Shown in pieces: positions 11,670 to 23,581 of a DNA stretch of 64,000 nt. The position numbers and the translations under genes are program-made. Numbering within the stretch: the stretch's first letter is position 1; each line of letters starts with the position of its first letter. The notes beneath the pieces were generated by a model that worked only from the letters and a program-made list of their open reading frames with translations, was not told where the DNA came from and searched no databases. The DNA comes from Myrica gale (taxonomy: Eukaryota > Streptophyta > Magnoliopsida > Fagales > Myricaceae). Location: NCBI GenBank assembly GCA_963930655.1, contig OZ005619.1:18251752-18315751 (forward strand), in the 5' to 3' direction.

Positions 11670-13125
11670 TCAGAAACCCAATTTCGTCATAGGAACTACT
11701 GACCCACCGGCTGCCACAATTTGTTGCTCTAGCTGAACATTAGTGTCAAATTTTTGAAGTTAATAGTTTTCTAGTTATTCATCCAAAGAATAAGTTTTAA
11801 AAAATATAGTCTTGCCAGAATTAATTCTAAGCCAAAGTCTATTCTACTCACCCTGAACAGGGTCTCAAGCTTGTTCTTCACAAGGCAGTACTCTTGTTTT
11901 ACTTGTTGCAGACATCTCACGCACCTGTAATCCACATCCTCTTAGTTACAAAATTATCTTGATCTTCCAAATATCAGACTCAATTGCTGCTAAACGAAAA
12001 GAAAACATCATTTATGTGAGGAAGAGGACAATAATTACTGACCCTTCGACGTTCTGTTCTTCACAGAAGTTGCGGAAAGCAACGCAGGCATTTTTGACTC
12101 TTTGTGCACCCACGCTGATAGGCAGGAAACCATGTGTACATTGATTAAAAGAAGATAACGGGAAGTTCTACACTATAGACACAATACACTTGATTTTTTC
12201 TTTTCGTACTAAATCATGTCATAGAGGCTAGAGCTTTCATAAAATTTGTAGTGAGATGCAACGTAAAAACTTGGAGGTGTAGAATTGGGGTTCAAAACCA
12301 GTTGGAGAAACGTAAAACTTGGTACGAAACCAATTCTTCTAACTGTCAAAACAGATATCACAATCGCAAAGCAGTAGTTTTTACTTTACAAGGCATATAC
12401 AATCAAAGATTATTGTTTTCTTGTCTTCGTTCCAGTTTTCGATTTCTCCTCCTCTTCTTAAAACCAAAAAACACAAGCGTAACAGAACTAGGGGTGGACC
12501 GAAAAGACTCAGAGTTGCATGTACCTTGCGCTGCTGCCCTTCAACTGGTGAACATGAGCATCAACCCTTTTGAAATCAACACTTTGCTGATCTCTGCACA
12601 AAGAGAAAAGGAAAAAGAAAATCCCAAGCAACAAAAAAAACTTTTAGCCCCGGCCAAAAGTATCCAAAAGAAAATCTTCTCGGCAGAAACAAAAAAGAAA
12701 ATATACAAGGATTGTGAGAGAGAGAAAGAGAGGGAGAGGGAGAGGGAGCTCGAATCCTCACAGAGCTCTGGCGATATCATTGAGAAGCTTCTCAGAATCT
12801 TCAAAGAAAAGAGAGGAGACTTCAACAACGAAATCTGGGTTGCTCTCATCTTGGAGTTGCTGAAGCTGTAAAAACTGAGCATCCAGAATCCCCTTCTCTC
12901 ACGAACAAAACAAAGCCCCACAAAATCAAAACCAACACGTAGAAAACCAAAAAACAAAAGCAACTGCAAGCCAACAGATCAGACACACCAGACCAACCAA
13001 ACATATCGAAAAACACAAACCCATAAAAGATGTTTTCATAAAGTTTATACTTTCCTCCGGTTTACCTCCATAAACAAGGACTTTGTGTAGTCAGCCAATC
13101 GTCTCTGCATCTGACCCACCTCCAT
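11670..13125 (-). CDS. AHP1: Histidine-containing phosphotransfer protein (AHP1-like)
   Basis: This protein relays phosphate from hybrid histidine kinases, including cytokinin receptors, to response regulators. Minus-strand exons are 13066-13125, 12762-12892, 12525-12593, 12043-12114, 11852-11924 and 11670-11732, all GT-AG, totalling 468 bases (155 residues), the usual AHP length. The start ATG opens [15 protein letters not shown]. The hallmark [10 protein letters not shown] lies at about 33-42. The phospho-accepting histidine is His79 in HQLKGSS, followed by [20 protein letters not shown]. All residues I expect for an active phosphotransfer domain are present, so it is not a pseudo-HPt, which lacks the histidine. 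The AHP1/2/3/5 type is clear; the exact orthologue is inferred. Confidence 0.95.
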
Positions 13126-13470
13126 GCCTTGGCCTTTGCTCCTCTCTACACAGACACACACCAATCCGTGACCCAATAAAGATTGAGGCTTAAGTATTGC
13201 AGATCTTGAGGAATTATTACACAATCAAAGAGTATACAAATGCTTGGAAACCTTGAAAGGGATTTGATGAAATCAATGCGCAAGAGCAGAATCCAAAGGT
13301 TTCTTCCTTTTGGGAATGTGTCTGCTGTCTAGTACTAGTACAGTCTAACGCACTGCCCTTTTATCCCTCTTTACGATTGTTCTCTGCTTTTGAGTGCCTT
13401 CTCACAGAACCCCACCCCCCACCATTCGCTCTCTCCCTTTGGGTCGTTTGTGCGCCTTTTTTTATAATAA
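13126..13470 (-). promoter_or_regulatory. AHP 5' leader and core promoter
   Basis: On the minus strand a TATA box (TATAAAAAAA) lies at about 13457-13466, which would place the transcription start near 13430 and give a leader of about 300 bases before the ATG at 13125. The interval is pyrimidine-rich on the plus strand. No other gene competes for it. Position alone supports the assignment. Confidence 0.45.
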
Positions 13471-14332
13471 GCTTCCCCGTCCTTCACCTTTTCCACCTTT
13501 TTTTGGTAATATCTCTGCTTTATTTTGTTTGCTTTTGATTTTAATAGTTATGCGTCAAATTTAATTTTTTTCCATAAATATCCGCCTCACTATAATTCCC
13601 TTATTTTTCTCTTACCTTTTGATTCTGTTCGTGCTTTTTTCTTTTCCTTTTTTTCCTCAACGCCCTCCAAATTGTTAATGCTTCATATTGAAAGCTTCAC
13701 ATGGGGTTCACGTAGAAGTTACTTCAATATGCAATAATGCAACCTTTAGACTAAGCGGAAAAAATACTCTATTTCCAAGAACCATTAAGAAGAACAATTT
13801 ACATATAAATTAGATATCTGCTTTTCTTTCTAAGCAAAAGAGGCAGAAAAACACGCAGCAACAGGTTGTGCATAGTGCTCGCTAACTACATCTATATAAT
13901 AATATATAGCATCCGTCGGTACCCAACATGGAGATGAGACTGAGATGAGTATCAAAGCGTTACTTCTAAGCAATAAAGGTTAGGAAGGAGCAATTAGAGG
14001 TTGGTTATGCTTCCTCCCTGACGTCCAAGATGTTGGGATGGGCGCAAAAATGAAGAGAGTTGAATGGTTGGCATATAACAATGTCAATTCAAACAATCTT
14101 TGGAACGGAGGAGAACATAAGACTGGCAAATACAATTGAAACTTACTTTAGGAGAGAGAGAGAGATCTAATGGATTTTATTAAATTGTATATTATTTTAG
14201 TTAAAGCAAACACGTGTACTACATTCATTGTCTCATTAAATTTGCCAGGGGCAGCAATAGTTGCAGAAAGAAACAACTTGATGACCACCACTCTGTCATT
14301 CAGATTGTACCATAGATGACCATGGCTGTATA
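13471..14332. other. Intergenic DNA upstream of AHP
   Basis: This stretch holds upstream promoter sequence of AHP and AT-rich filler, with a short GA run near 14151-14164. I see no gene or element with defined ends. Confidence 0.3.
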
Positions 14333-14736
14333 TAGGCCTGTCCAAAAAACCGGCCGGACCGGACCGGCTAAACCGGCCTGGACCGGACCGGTTTTGATCC
14401 AAACCGGTTGATTTTTAGTCAACCGGGTTGACCGGATCGGTAAACCGGTGTATTCCGGTCCGGTTCCGGGTTACCCTCATGAAAATCCGGGACCGGACCG
14501 GAGTATACCTCTCCAAACCGGCCCAAACCGGAAATTGGCCCAAAATGGCATGGCCCAACCCAAAACCGGTCCAAAATGGCATGGCCCAAACCGACCCAGA
14601 CCGGACCGGTTAAACCGGAAACCGGACCGGACCGGTCCAGTCATATAACCGGTCCAGTCTATATACTTTGAAAAAGTTCCAGTTTGGCCGGTCAAACCGG
14701 ACCGAACCGGACCGGACCGGCTGTTGGACACCCCTA
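14333..14736. mobile_element. hAT-like non-autonomous element packed with CCGGACCGG repeats
   Basis: A 404-base element starts TAGGCCTGTCCAA and ends TTGGACACCCCTA, imperfect inverted ends of hAT type. The 8-bp flanks GCTGTATA (14325-14332) and GTTGTATA (14737-14744) match at seven positions, as an old hAT target duplication would. The interior is unusually GC-rich and built from dozens of ACCGG and CCGGT words, so both strands can fold into many hairpins. No transposase is encoded; the readable frames across it are composition artefacts. Confidence 0.8.
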
Positions 14737-14744
14737 GTTGTATA

Positions 14745-15271
14745 TGGTTCAATAGTGGAGTTACTAATCCTAATGATACTCTTAACCGCTAAGATTTCTT
14801 TCAAAAGTATCATTAATTAGATGGTAATTAAAATTTCCTATGTCGATGGTCCAAAAGGTCCTCTGTTTTTCCTTAAACATAATTTATTATACCTCCAAGA
14901 TTCGATGCATCATGATTTCTGGCTTTGAAAGGTTGTCATATTATCAAATTCTTAGGATCCAATGGATGTCTCATCTGAGATGTAAATGTACAGTAAATTT
15001 GGGCCCTTAACTTGTCCCACACCTAAGCATTGACTGGCGTTCTTATCCACTTGCAGATTGAGATAACTCTTAAAAATAAGTATATACTGTATATTGGTTC
15101 TTTATTCTGGGTAAAACATCCATAGTTTTCTGCTACAAGTCAAGAATAGCATAATTTTTGTGCTCTTTTTTTTCTCGATAATTTTTGTGCTCAGATACCC
15201 TCTAATCCGTTTGATACTTTTGTCCCTGGACCCAACCTCTGCCTCGCGTACGGCGTTATACATCCATCAAT
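14745..15271. other. Intergenic spacer
   Basis: AT-rich sequence between two transposable elements. I find no coding, RNA or repeat feature with clear limits. Confidence 0.3.
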
Positions 15272-15274
15272 GAA

Positions 15275-15452
15275 GGTTGTGTTTGTGTTGTAATATTTTT
15301 GGTATAAGAATATGTGTTGGTATTGAGTTTAGTGAAAAGGTGAAGAGAGAGGTAATTTTTTATATTTTTTTATAGTAGAGAAAGAGATTATATAGGAGTA
15401 TTTTATTAAGAGAGATAAAATTTTAAAGAATATTACGAATGCAAACGCAGCC
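15275..15452. mobile_element. Tourist-like MITE, GGTTGTGTTTG family, copy 1
   Basis: A 178-base element begins GGTTGTGTTTG and ends CAAACGCAGCC, with GAA on both sides as a possible 3-bp target duplication. Its interior string GAGTTTAGTGAAAAGGTGAA is nearly the same in the copies at 54980-55186 and 62225-62423, and less closely in 31573-31755. Confidence 0.75.
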
Positions 15453-15951
15453 GAAGTTTATTTCTCAGAAAATTAAAACAGTAATACAGATTGCTAGTGT
15501 CTTTTTCCTCTCTCTTCTGAGCAAGGACACGTTGCTGCTTATGGCCCAGAAAATCTCTCTCTCTCTCCATGGGAGAGAAGGAGGAGTCAACTTAGTGTTA
15601 TTAGCCTCTCCAGATAGGGAGATACAGGGCAGCAGAGCAGTCCCTGTCAGAACAAGCTGGTCATGCTTCCTCTGTCTGAGGGTGGGTGTCTTTTATTACC
15701 TTCACGCTATGTTAATATGTTATTTAATTGGTCTTCCACAAATATAGCCATGAGATCAACCTTGTACAGCGGAGGCCATGCCATGTGGCAAGTATGATCT
15801 CCATCAGCCAATGACCAACTCTTATATTTCATCATAGGATGCATGCACATTGATCTCCCCACGTTTTTCACTTATTTTATCTAATTTTTAAAGTTCATTT
15901 ACAAAGAATCTTGCTCGGCACAGCACAGCCAATGGTACAGCTGTCCTTAGG
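15453..15951. other. Intergenic spacer with a pyrimidine-rich stretch
   Basis: A plus-strand frame of about 100 codons crosses this region but starts inside the MITE and has no recognisable domain. I consider the interval non-coding. Confidence 0.3.
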
Positions 15952-15960
15952 TTCTGATTA

Positions 15961-16969
15961 TTTTTTTGTTTGAAACATGTACGTTTATATATTGAAAAAA
16001 AAATATAAAGAATAAAAATTACATGCCATAAAAATAAAGAAAAGACTCACAAGGAGCTTTACAAGCTGCTAGTTGAGGGGCCAACAATGAAGTGACTTTG
16101 AAAGAGGATACAAGATCCTCAGATGGGTCGGGCTTGAAGCCCAAAGCGAGAGGACCTGAAGGTCCTAGGAAGCACGGGAAACCGTGAAAGTAAAAAACCA
16201 ACCGCTGAAGGCCCATCGACGGAGTCGAAGGACCGACGCCCTAACAAAACTAATCATGCAGTTCTAACCGTAATTACAAACAGCGAAAAAACACATAAAC
16301 AAACCGAAACAAACCCTAAACATAGAGGCGGGCCCAAACGGGGGAAAGCGGAACATAAAACAAGCCCTAAACATAGGGACTGGCCCAAACAGGCATATGT
16401 CCAACACAAAGCATAACATAAATCTCCCTATGAACCGGGGAGAATTCGGCCAGAACAGAACAGCCGGCGGCGGCACGTGTAGGGTGGAGGAGGAGAACCA
16501 GACCGGTAAATGAAGGGCATGAGCCACAGAGACTATTCCGGTGGAGAAGATCTGGATTCGGGTGAAAGAGGAGCGGTCACGCGCGGCCAAAAGCAATCGC
16601 GCGTCAGATCCACGCGCCGCGCGTGGATCGCGTGGATCAACATCCGCCACCGTTTTGACGCCGAGGAAGAGGGATCTGGTAGCTCGCGGCGTGAGGATTC
16701 CAACCAGCCGGCGCGTGCGTGTCCAAAGGAGACGGAAACCGTTGAGAACCGCTTGGAAGCCACTTGCAAGAAAAAATCAAAAAACCACCCAACCAACCCA
16801 CAACCAACTGGACATGAGAGAAGGAAAGGGAAGAGAGGGAGGGGAAAAAGAGAAAAAAAAAAAAGGAAGAAAATGAAGGAGCCAGAGCTCTCCCTCCCTC
16901 GTAGGGGTGTTTGGGCGGAAACCAGAGAATTGAGAGCAAAGGTGAGGAGATTCTAATATTCTTAGACGT
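15961..16969 (-). mobile_element. Poly(A)-tailed non-LTR retroelement, apparently non-coding, copy R1
   Basis: On the minus strand this 1009-base unit starts near 16969 and ends in an A-rich tail (CAAACAAAAAAA) at 15961. A 9-bp target duplication TTCTGATTA flanks it (15952-15960 and 16970-16978). Its order of landmarks matches the copies at 43750-44623 and 48119-49013: a CT-rich start with TCTGGTTTCC, the string GGTTTTTTGATTTTTT, a GC-rich block containing CACGCG and ATCTGACGCG, repeated TTTGGGCC / TGTTTAGGG words, and an A tail. Reading frame is not conserved between copies, which argues against a protein. It could be a LINE derivative or a long SINE-like element; I see no reverse transcriptase. 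Confidence 0.72.
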
Positions 16970-16978
16970 TTCTGATTA

Positions 16979-18228
16979 GTTGAATGACATTCAATAATAA
17001 GGTACAGTTTCATGGGGAAAAGAAGCCCTACACTCTTTTTCCTTTTTCCTTCTTTTCTAATCTTTTTTCAGGTAAAATGCTCGGAGGCCTCTGTGGGGGC
17101 CTATTATCTGCTGAGTTATCTTTTCTTGATTCCCAGATTGCCAGAAGGAGAATCCTAATCATTTCATTTAAAACTTTATCAGTTTGAGGTCATATGAGGC
17201 GTACAGGGTCATATGTTCGGCGGAAAGTTATGCTCCTTATCTTTTGAATATACTATACATCATATCAGTTGAACATTTCACTTAATATGTGCAGTTTGGC
17301 TTAAGTGGTTTACCAACACAATAAAAAGACTTGGAGATATATATTTTTTTCAAAGTGGGTGTTCGGTTAACTTAAGCGCATCTTGACTAATCTCGAAATC
17401 ACAGCAGTCATAAACTTGACAATTACTAAGCCAAAGACGGTGAGTGGTTCTAAAAAGTTGGCAGCACCTGTGAGATTTTTAAATTTAAATTATTAGAGAA
17501 ACATACCGCCAAAGTCTAATCCTTAACGAGAAACTCCTTAGGATTTGACTTACTGCAGATTTTGAACTGCATAAAAAAGGATTATTTACTTCAAAAACGT
17601 CCGAGTAGTATACTAAAATATGTCTACATTTATAATAATTCCTATGTTACTTAGTTCATGGAGCTAGAGCAAGTAAAAGATTGGGAGGGGACAGACTGCA
17701 TAAAGTTAAATGGGTCACAAAATTTCTGCTCTTTTAACATCAATTGCTTAAATTGCACCTACAGGTTGAGGTGTTTGACAACTCAGTTGGGGTCTGTTTT
17801 CATCACCAAATCACCCCGTGATTGGCGTGCTGCTCTACCTTCTGGCCTATGAGCTTAGTAATTGACAAATATTTTGGACGAAATTCTCTGTCAGAGAGAT
17901 GAGAGGACAACTACGCAGGGTCTCTTTTCTTTCATGCCTCGGATATAGAGGGGAATCTTACTGTGGTCCATAAAAATTGGGCAAATACGTTAAAACGTCT
18001 GTGTACCCAAGTCAAGAACTTGTAAGGACCACACGATACCTTTATGACTGCATGTGCAACCCTTTTCCCTAAATTCTATATATGTACTCGAAACCAACTA
18101 CACTAATCCAAACAGTTTTCTTTTTTGTGAGCAAGAAAGGGTAGACCCATCACTGGTTTACCTTTGTGGTAAGAGTGCCTCCAAGACTGTATGGATTACG
18201 CGCATAGTTCTCAGATAAAGATCAGATC
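16979..18228. other. Intergenic spacer
   Basis: AT-rich DNA with no recognisable gene. Frames of 60-70 codons near 16984 and 17658 lack any family signal. Confidence 0.3.
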
Positions 18229-18620
18229 GAAACCAACTTAAGTGAAGGATAGTGAAGATGATGAGTCTCACGCTAGCCTTTCCGGAATTTGAAAGATTAA
18301 AATCAAAACCAATTTAAGTGAAGGATAGTGAAGACGATGAATCTCACGCTAGTCTCTCCGGGATTTGAAATACTAGGGGATTGTTCGGTTTACCTGTATT
18401 CTCAGAATTTTTTGAATCCTGAGAATACACAAACCGAAAATATTTTTTAACATCACTTAAAAATAACTACTGCACGCATGCTAATAAAGTTAACATCACC
18501 TAAAAATTTTCAGAACACATAAAATCCTCAAAATACTTCGTAACCGAACAGACTCCTGAAACCAACTTAAGTGAAAGATAATAAAGGCGATGAATCTCAA
18601 GCTAGCCTCTCTAGAATTTG
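18229..18620. repeat. Three tandem copies of a 65-70 bp unit, the last separated by a MITE
   Basis: The unit begins AACCAACTTAAGTGAAGGAT and continues through GATGA.TCTCACGCTAGCC to GAATTTG. Copies lie at about 18229-18296, 18304-18371 and 18557-18620. The MITE at 18376-18556 sits between copies two and three. The third copy has more changes than the first two have from each other. Confidence 0.65.
18376..18556. mobile_element. MITE of the 'TGTTCGGTT' family, copy 2
   Basis: Ends are GGATTGTTCGGTTTACC and AACCGAACAGACTCC, inverted to each other. The interior contains AACATCACCTAAAAATTTTC, the complement of the string seen in the copies at 1956-2131 and 34036-34222. It separates tandem repeat units of a different sequence, so it inserted after they had formed. 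Confidence 0.65.
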
Positions 18621-19319
18621 TCTTTACGATAAGTGAGTTTACTCTGTGTGGGCTTGTATCAAAAGCTAACTCCTTTCAACTCCGGTTCTGTCTCCTCCCA
18701 ACCCCACGGAACATATGAATAATGATACTAATACTGATTAGCTGTAATATATACAGGTTCATAGTAGTAAACTTTTCCAACTAGGCTTACTTCCTTTACC
18801 AGTCCCTCCACTAGTTAACTTTGCCTTCTAAAATATAGGCTCTCCTCTCTCGCGCACATGCATGTCAATTTTTTACTCACTGTGATCACATGTGACAACT
18901 ATTAAAATTATAAACTCCGCATCATTTAATTAAACAAATAACTCTGATTTAAGACCACAAGGTCGGGTTCAATAGAAAGTTTAAAGAATCTTGCTCCGGA
19001 TATTGTTGCACGTTATGTCGCATGTAATAGCAACATTCACACGTTAGAGGTCTGAGTCCCAAAGCCAGACTCAACAAGTGACGACAAACTTTATTACTAC
19101 CCAGAAAGAATTACAAGGCTTATGTAAAATTCGTCACAAGACATACTGAAAGAGACAGGAGAAAAAAAAAACGAGAGCTTGGAATTCAGATTGAAGCGTT
19201 GGTCCACCTAAGGGTCCAAATGAGAGAGATAAAGAACCACCTTAAGAGCACAGGAAACAGAGAGAAAAAACCACCATAAGCCTATAAAGGATACCCTGCG
19301 GAATCCACAAGTAAGATTT
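18621..19319. other. Intergenic spacer and 3' end of the P4H gene
   Basis: No gene is seen here. A minus-strand AATAAA (19090-19095) lies about 225 bases beyond the P4H stop codon and is a plausible polyadenylation signal, so 19080-19319 is probably P4H 3' untranslated sequence. Confidence 0.4.
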
Positions 19320-22300
19320 CTAACAAACTTTACAACTCCGCCTACAGTAGCCAGGAAGCTCTGGAGATCCGACCATATACTCTCGGTTCTTCGTGCATTC
19401 TCCAAGGGAGGCCCATCTCTCACAGCTATCATTCAGATCTGAGCAGTTTCCACCAGCCGCCAAGTTCTTGTCAAACGAGTCTACATGAATCCACTTTGTT
19501 GCCGACCATTTCTCCCCTTCAATCACAGGGCAACCAGCATGGAGACTGCTTGGGTCTGGAATGGCAGTTGGGTGGAGACTGAAAAATAGAAGGGCGTCCC
19601 CTCTTCGTGGTTTGACTAAGTATTGCCAATGTGGCGATGGTAGACAATGGAAATGACATCAACTTACTGGAAATTCAACAACGAAAACAAAGCCCATAAA
19701 AACAATGATAATTTGTACCTGCAACTCCTTTCTTTGCACACTCAGAGAGATCATTGTCTGTTCCAGAAGCTTTATGACGTGGAGATCGTGGAGATTCCTG
19801 TTCGCAAATTGGTATAAATAATAAACTTCCGATAAAAACAATCAGGTCTTCTGGCATTTACTTCACTTGTCAGAAAACCTCAAAACCTTGGGACCAAAAA
19901 AACAGAAAACCCAAATATCACAATAGAAGCAGAAGCATTGCAAGACCCCACCACAGATGTTATGGCCCCATGTGAAAGCTGTATTGTCCCTAATATGTAC
20001 TCCTCTATCTCTAGAGTTCAAACAATAGCTACCTCTTTGAGAAGTTTTGAAAGGCAACTTAAAGACGGTTCAAGAGTTATAACAAAGATCTAATGAAAAA
20101 AACAAAGAGAATACTTGGACTGACCTCCGCAGAAGGGAACACTGTTTCACCACCATTGGTCACATCGGTAAGATACATGAGCACTGTTGCAAGTCGATGT
20201 CCACCCCGAGCTATATTAACCTCGTCAGAAAAGTAATCATAATGCGGATCATATTTCTGACCATGCTCATATCTCAATACTTGGATGTCTTCCCCATTTT
20301 CTGAAATTCAAGATACATAAATCATGTCTAGCGCTTTTTCCATTATAAAGAAACAAAATCAGGAAGTAGATTCACATCGTTTCATATATTTCCAAAGGCT
20401 ATATGACATTGAACAGATTGCGCAAATACTGTACCCAGTACATGGATTAGGCTTAGCACTATTGATAAAAAGGTACTTACCATTGATGCAGAAACCCTTG
20501 TTAGGTTCAGGGATCAGCGAAATAGTAAATAGCCAATAGACTACAAGATTCAAAAAGTTAACTAAATGGTTTCAGGTCTGGTTAACTGAAGGCAGTTACA
20601 CCTAAGGTCTCCAACGCCATCACAAGTAGGAAAGAAGCATCACACTCTCAAGGGCAGTTAAAAAGCTTCTCAAGAATTGAAATGATCTTTGAAGAAGTTA
20701 TAGATAAAAAGTTATTTTATGACCACATTTTCCAATATGAATGGGATTCAAATGGAAATTTTTAGAACGATAAAAGGTAAACCAAGCAGGAAGCTAATGA
20801 AACCACTCATAAAGGCCAAAAACTAATACTACTAGAATAACCTCATGGGCCACAATCATCCCATTTCGCCTGACTACTGTTGATTCAATAAACCATAAGC
20901 AAACACCAGAACCAACACTATAAAAACTAGTTGAAGTGAAAACGAAAAATAAGATGGGAGAAACCCAAGATCAATCCTGTGGGGGTGCCACGGGATGCCA
21001 ATTTGGACCATATTTTAAGAATCCTTAGGTCTACTTCTACGTTGCTTCTTGTCATGATAAAAAATTTTGAATTAAATTCTCAAATCTACTTCTCTCTCCC
21101 TAAAATAGATTTTTTACTTTCAAAGGTAGACAATAGCTTATAACCTATATGTAAATTAGCTGATTTCTTTTCTTAGTAGAATGAGGTCATCTGTCACTCC
21201 ACTTACAAGCATGGAATGATCATATAGCTAAGTCTAGTTTCCCACAATTCTAGCGTTATAATGTTGACATATATAGATCACGGCTGCAAGCAGTGGGATC
21301 AGGTGTATGACTCTTCAAGAAAGAAAGGGAAAAAGATGACTAAACAAAAATGCGAGGACAAAAAACAAGAAGAAAAAATCCAGAGTGCTATACAAGAAAT
21401 GGTATACCTTTTGGAAGAAATGTCCAGGAAGATATCTTGTCCTCTATACCAGTAATAATAGGATCCTACAAGGAACTCAAAGAGTGAGAAAGTTCCACCT
21501 ATTGTAGACAGCAGAAACATCGAGAAATAAAATGGAAAGCAAGAAAATCATGTATAATTCATAAAAAACTGTAGAAGAACTAACGAAAGCCAAACAAATA
21601 AACCAACAACAGAAACTAAAATCAACAGCAAGGTCTCAAATTGAATGTTGCCCTAAAGTAGTATGCTAGAAAAATGCATCTCACAAGAGTGAACATCCAC
21701 AATTCCACATGTATGCAAATATGTAGCAGCTGGTTAGAAAACGAATACATGCCATTGACCATGATTAAGTAAAGCAGAATTATCAGTTGTCTCTCATAGT
21801 TATTTGTTCCAATTTTAGAAACAAAAAATCTGTTAAGACAAACTTGTTGCAACTCTTCTTCTTCTTCTTCTTTTATGAATGATGCAATAACATATATATG
21901 GTAGCAGCCAAATAGAGTATCATCACATTTTTATATCATAGAAAAGGAGTCCCAACACACTTCAATCATGATTAATTAGGAATTATTGCCTGGAAAAATG
22001 CTCTAAAAAACCTAGAGAATAATAGAAAATATGGAATCAATCCAGGACAATGCTTTTCTTGAGTAAGTTTGATGCAATCTTTTTCCACTTCGTACACCAC
22101 ATGTGCAATGCCAGCAATGCCAATCCAATTATAACTACGTTTTAAGGAAATAAAATCGACAAAGTAGAAACATAAAATCTAGTCGGTAAGAACATAAAGC
22201 ATACACATTAATGAACGGGTCAAGAACCCCAAAGAACCAACCTTGCCCTTAGCAATAAACATCCCCGAGCTAGTGCGAACTTCGCTGAGCTGACTTTCTC

Positions 22301-22894
22301 CTGACTTGTCATCTGCAACCGCAGATCTCTTCAGCTCCGATTTCGCCTAATTACAGTGCAGCCAACAAACTCTAACAACTAATCCAATCAAATTCATATA
22401 GAAAGCTTTCTCATTTTGAAGAGAGAATCTAAATACATGGAAGTTACGGCTTGCGGATGCTACTCACCAGAGAGATCAAGTGGTCGCATTCTAAGTCTGT
22501 AAGGAAACCTTCGTACAAGAAAGCTCTGCAAAAGATCACTGAGGAAGATTAGATAAGAATATAAGACGATCCATCTGTTAGATTATTTTGAAAAGGTTAG
22601 AACAAAAAAACGAAATGAACTACGTATTAAATCTTAGCGAATTCATCCATTTGGTTCAGTTGAGTTGAGCTCATAATGACTAGAAAAAATTCTCCATGAT
22701 TTTTTCAGCAACCAACCGAAGCAATGTGCGAGAGAGAGAGAGAGAGAGAGAGACCTCGGCTTCCATGAAATCTGCTTAACTTTAGAGGGATTGATAATGG
22801 AACTAGCTGAACCAGCATAGGATCCCAAAGATTCACGAACGAAACAAACGATCGAGGTTAAAAAGAGGAATGACAAAGGCTGAAGGTTCAACAT
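19320..22894 (-). CDS. Prolyl 4-hydroxylase with C-terminal ShKT domain (P4H4-like)
   Basis: The enzyme hydroxylates peptidyl proline in the secretory pathway (extensins, arabinogalactan proteins, peptide hormones) using Fe(II), 2-oxoglutarate, O2 and ascorbate. Minus-strand exons are 22755-22894, 22468-22525, 22242-22346, 21408-21465, 20125-20300, 19719-19797 and 19320-19615, giving 912 bases and 303 residues. The N-terminus has a hydrophobic anchor (FLFLTSIVCFV). Iron ligands are His140 and Asp142 (HYDYF) and His231 (SLHAGCPV); the 2-oxoglutarate lysine is Lys241 (GEKWSATKW). Six cysteines in residues about 263-303, ending CRRSCKVC, form a ShKT module as in plant P4H4 and P4H7. The first donor (AG|GTCTCT) sits inside a CT microsatellite and is weak. 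Part of introns 3-4 with exon 4 is duplicated at 46158-47776. Confidence 0.94.
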
Positions 22895-23581
22895 GACTCT
22901 CCCTTCGACGTTGGACGAGGGCAGAGAGTCTGATAGAGAGAGGTTTTCCGGGAAAGCAATAATTATCTCGGAAAATAGATTAAAAAAAAAGGCGTTAGCT
23001 CTGTGTCCGAGTCCGAGTCTGACTTGTCGAACAGCTGTCCGTGGCACGATGATGTGTCCACTGTTGTACGCGGGCGTTCTTTTCTAGTATTACACGGGAG
23101 GTTTCCTCTTCCAATTTTTCCCCCCAAAGTAATTCAGGAGGCGACCTAAAAGGTTGTTAACACGAAGAAAGTTTCAGTAACGTCTCATTGAGAACCGTTA
23201 CGAAATATTACTATTTTGGCAGTATGCTGAGCTGTTAAGGCGTCAAACAATTGCCATAGACTCAGCTGAACATCGACATTCATATGAAAGAGACCCGAAC
23301 CTTTGAATCCAGATTATCCATTTGAAGCGAAAAATGTAGATTTTAATAAATAATAAAATACCACAAAATATAGATTAATACGATCACCTAGTGATATCTC
23401 TAGTTCGGGCCCTGCCGCCCTGAGTACAAGAATGACTGGATAATTCACAAAAACAAAATATTCATCAAAAACTATAAAGCAGTCTTCCCCTTAAAGCAAC
23501 CTTCCAAGTAAACTCCTGTCTCTGGAAATGGCAAGCTAGCCTGTCAACGTCCCTGCCCTGTTCTCGCTCTTCTGTTAATCT
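22895..23581. other. P4H upstream region and 3' flank of the kinase gene
   Basis: Minus-strand genes lie head to tail here. The part next to 22894 should hold the P4H leader and promoter; the part next to 23582 should hold the kinase 3' untranslated region. I see no clear TATA box and no further gene. Confidence 0.3.

Noticed and set aside
12251..12871. A 206-codon plus-strand frame across the AHP region
   Set aside because: It runs antisense to AHP exons 2-3 and their introns, is Lys/Glu-rich from purine-rich DNA, and has no family signal. The AHP gene explains the region.
14428..14813. Pro/Arg/Gly-rich frames (for example repeated TGPV and RSGP strings)
   Set aside because: They are translations of the CCGG repeat array of the hAT-like element.
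16264..16956. Several 80-150 codon frames on both strands in GC-rich DNA
   Set aside because: All lie in the retroelement copy R1, differ in phase from the equivalent frames in R2 and R3, and match no family.
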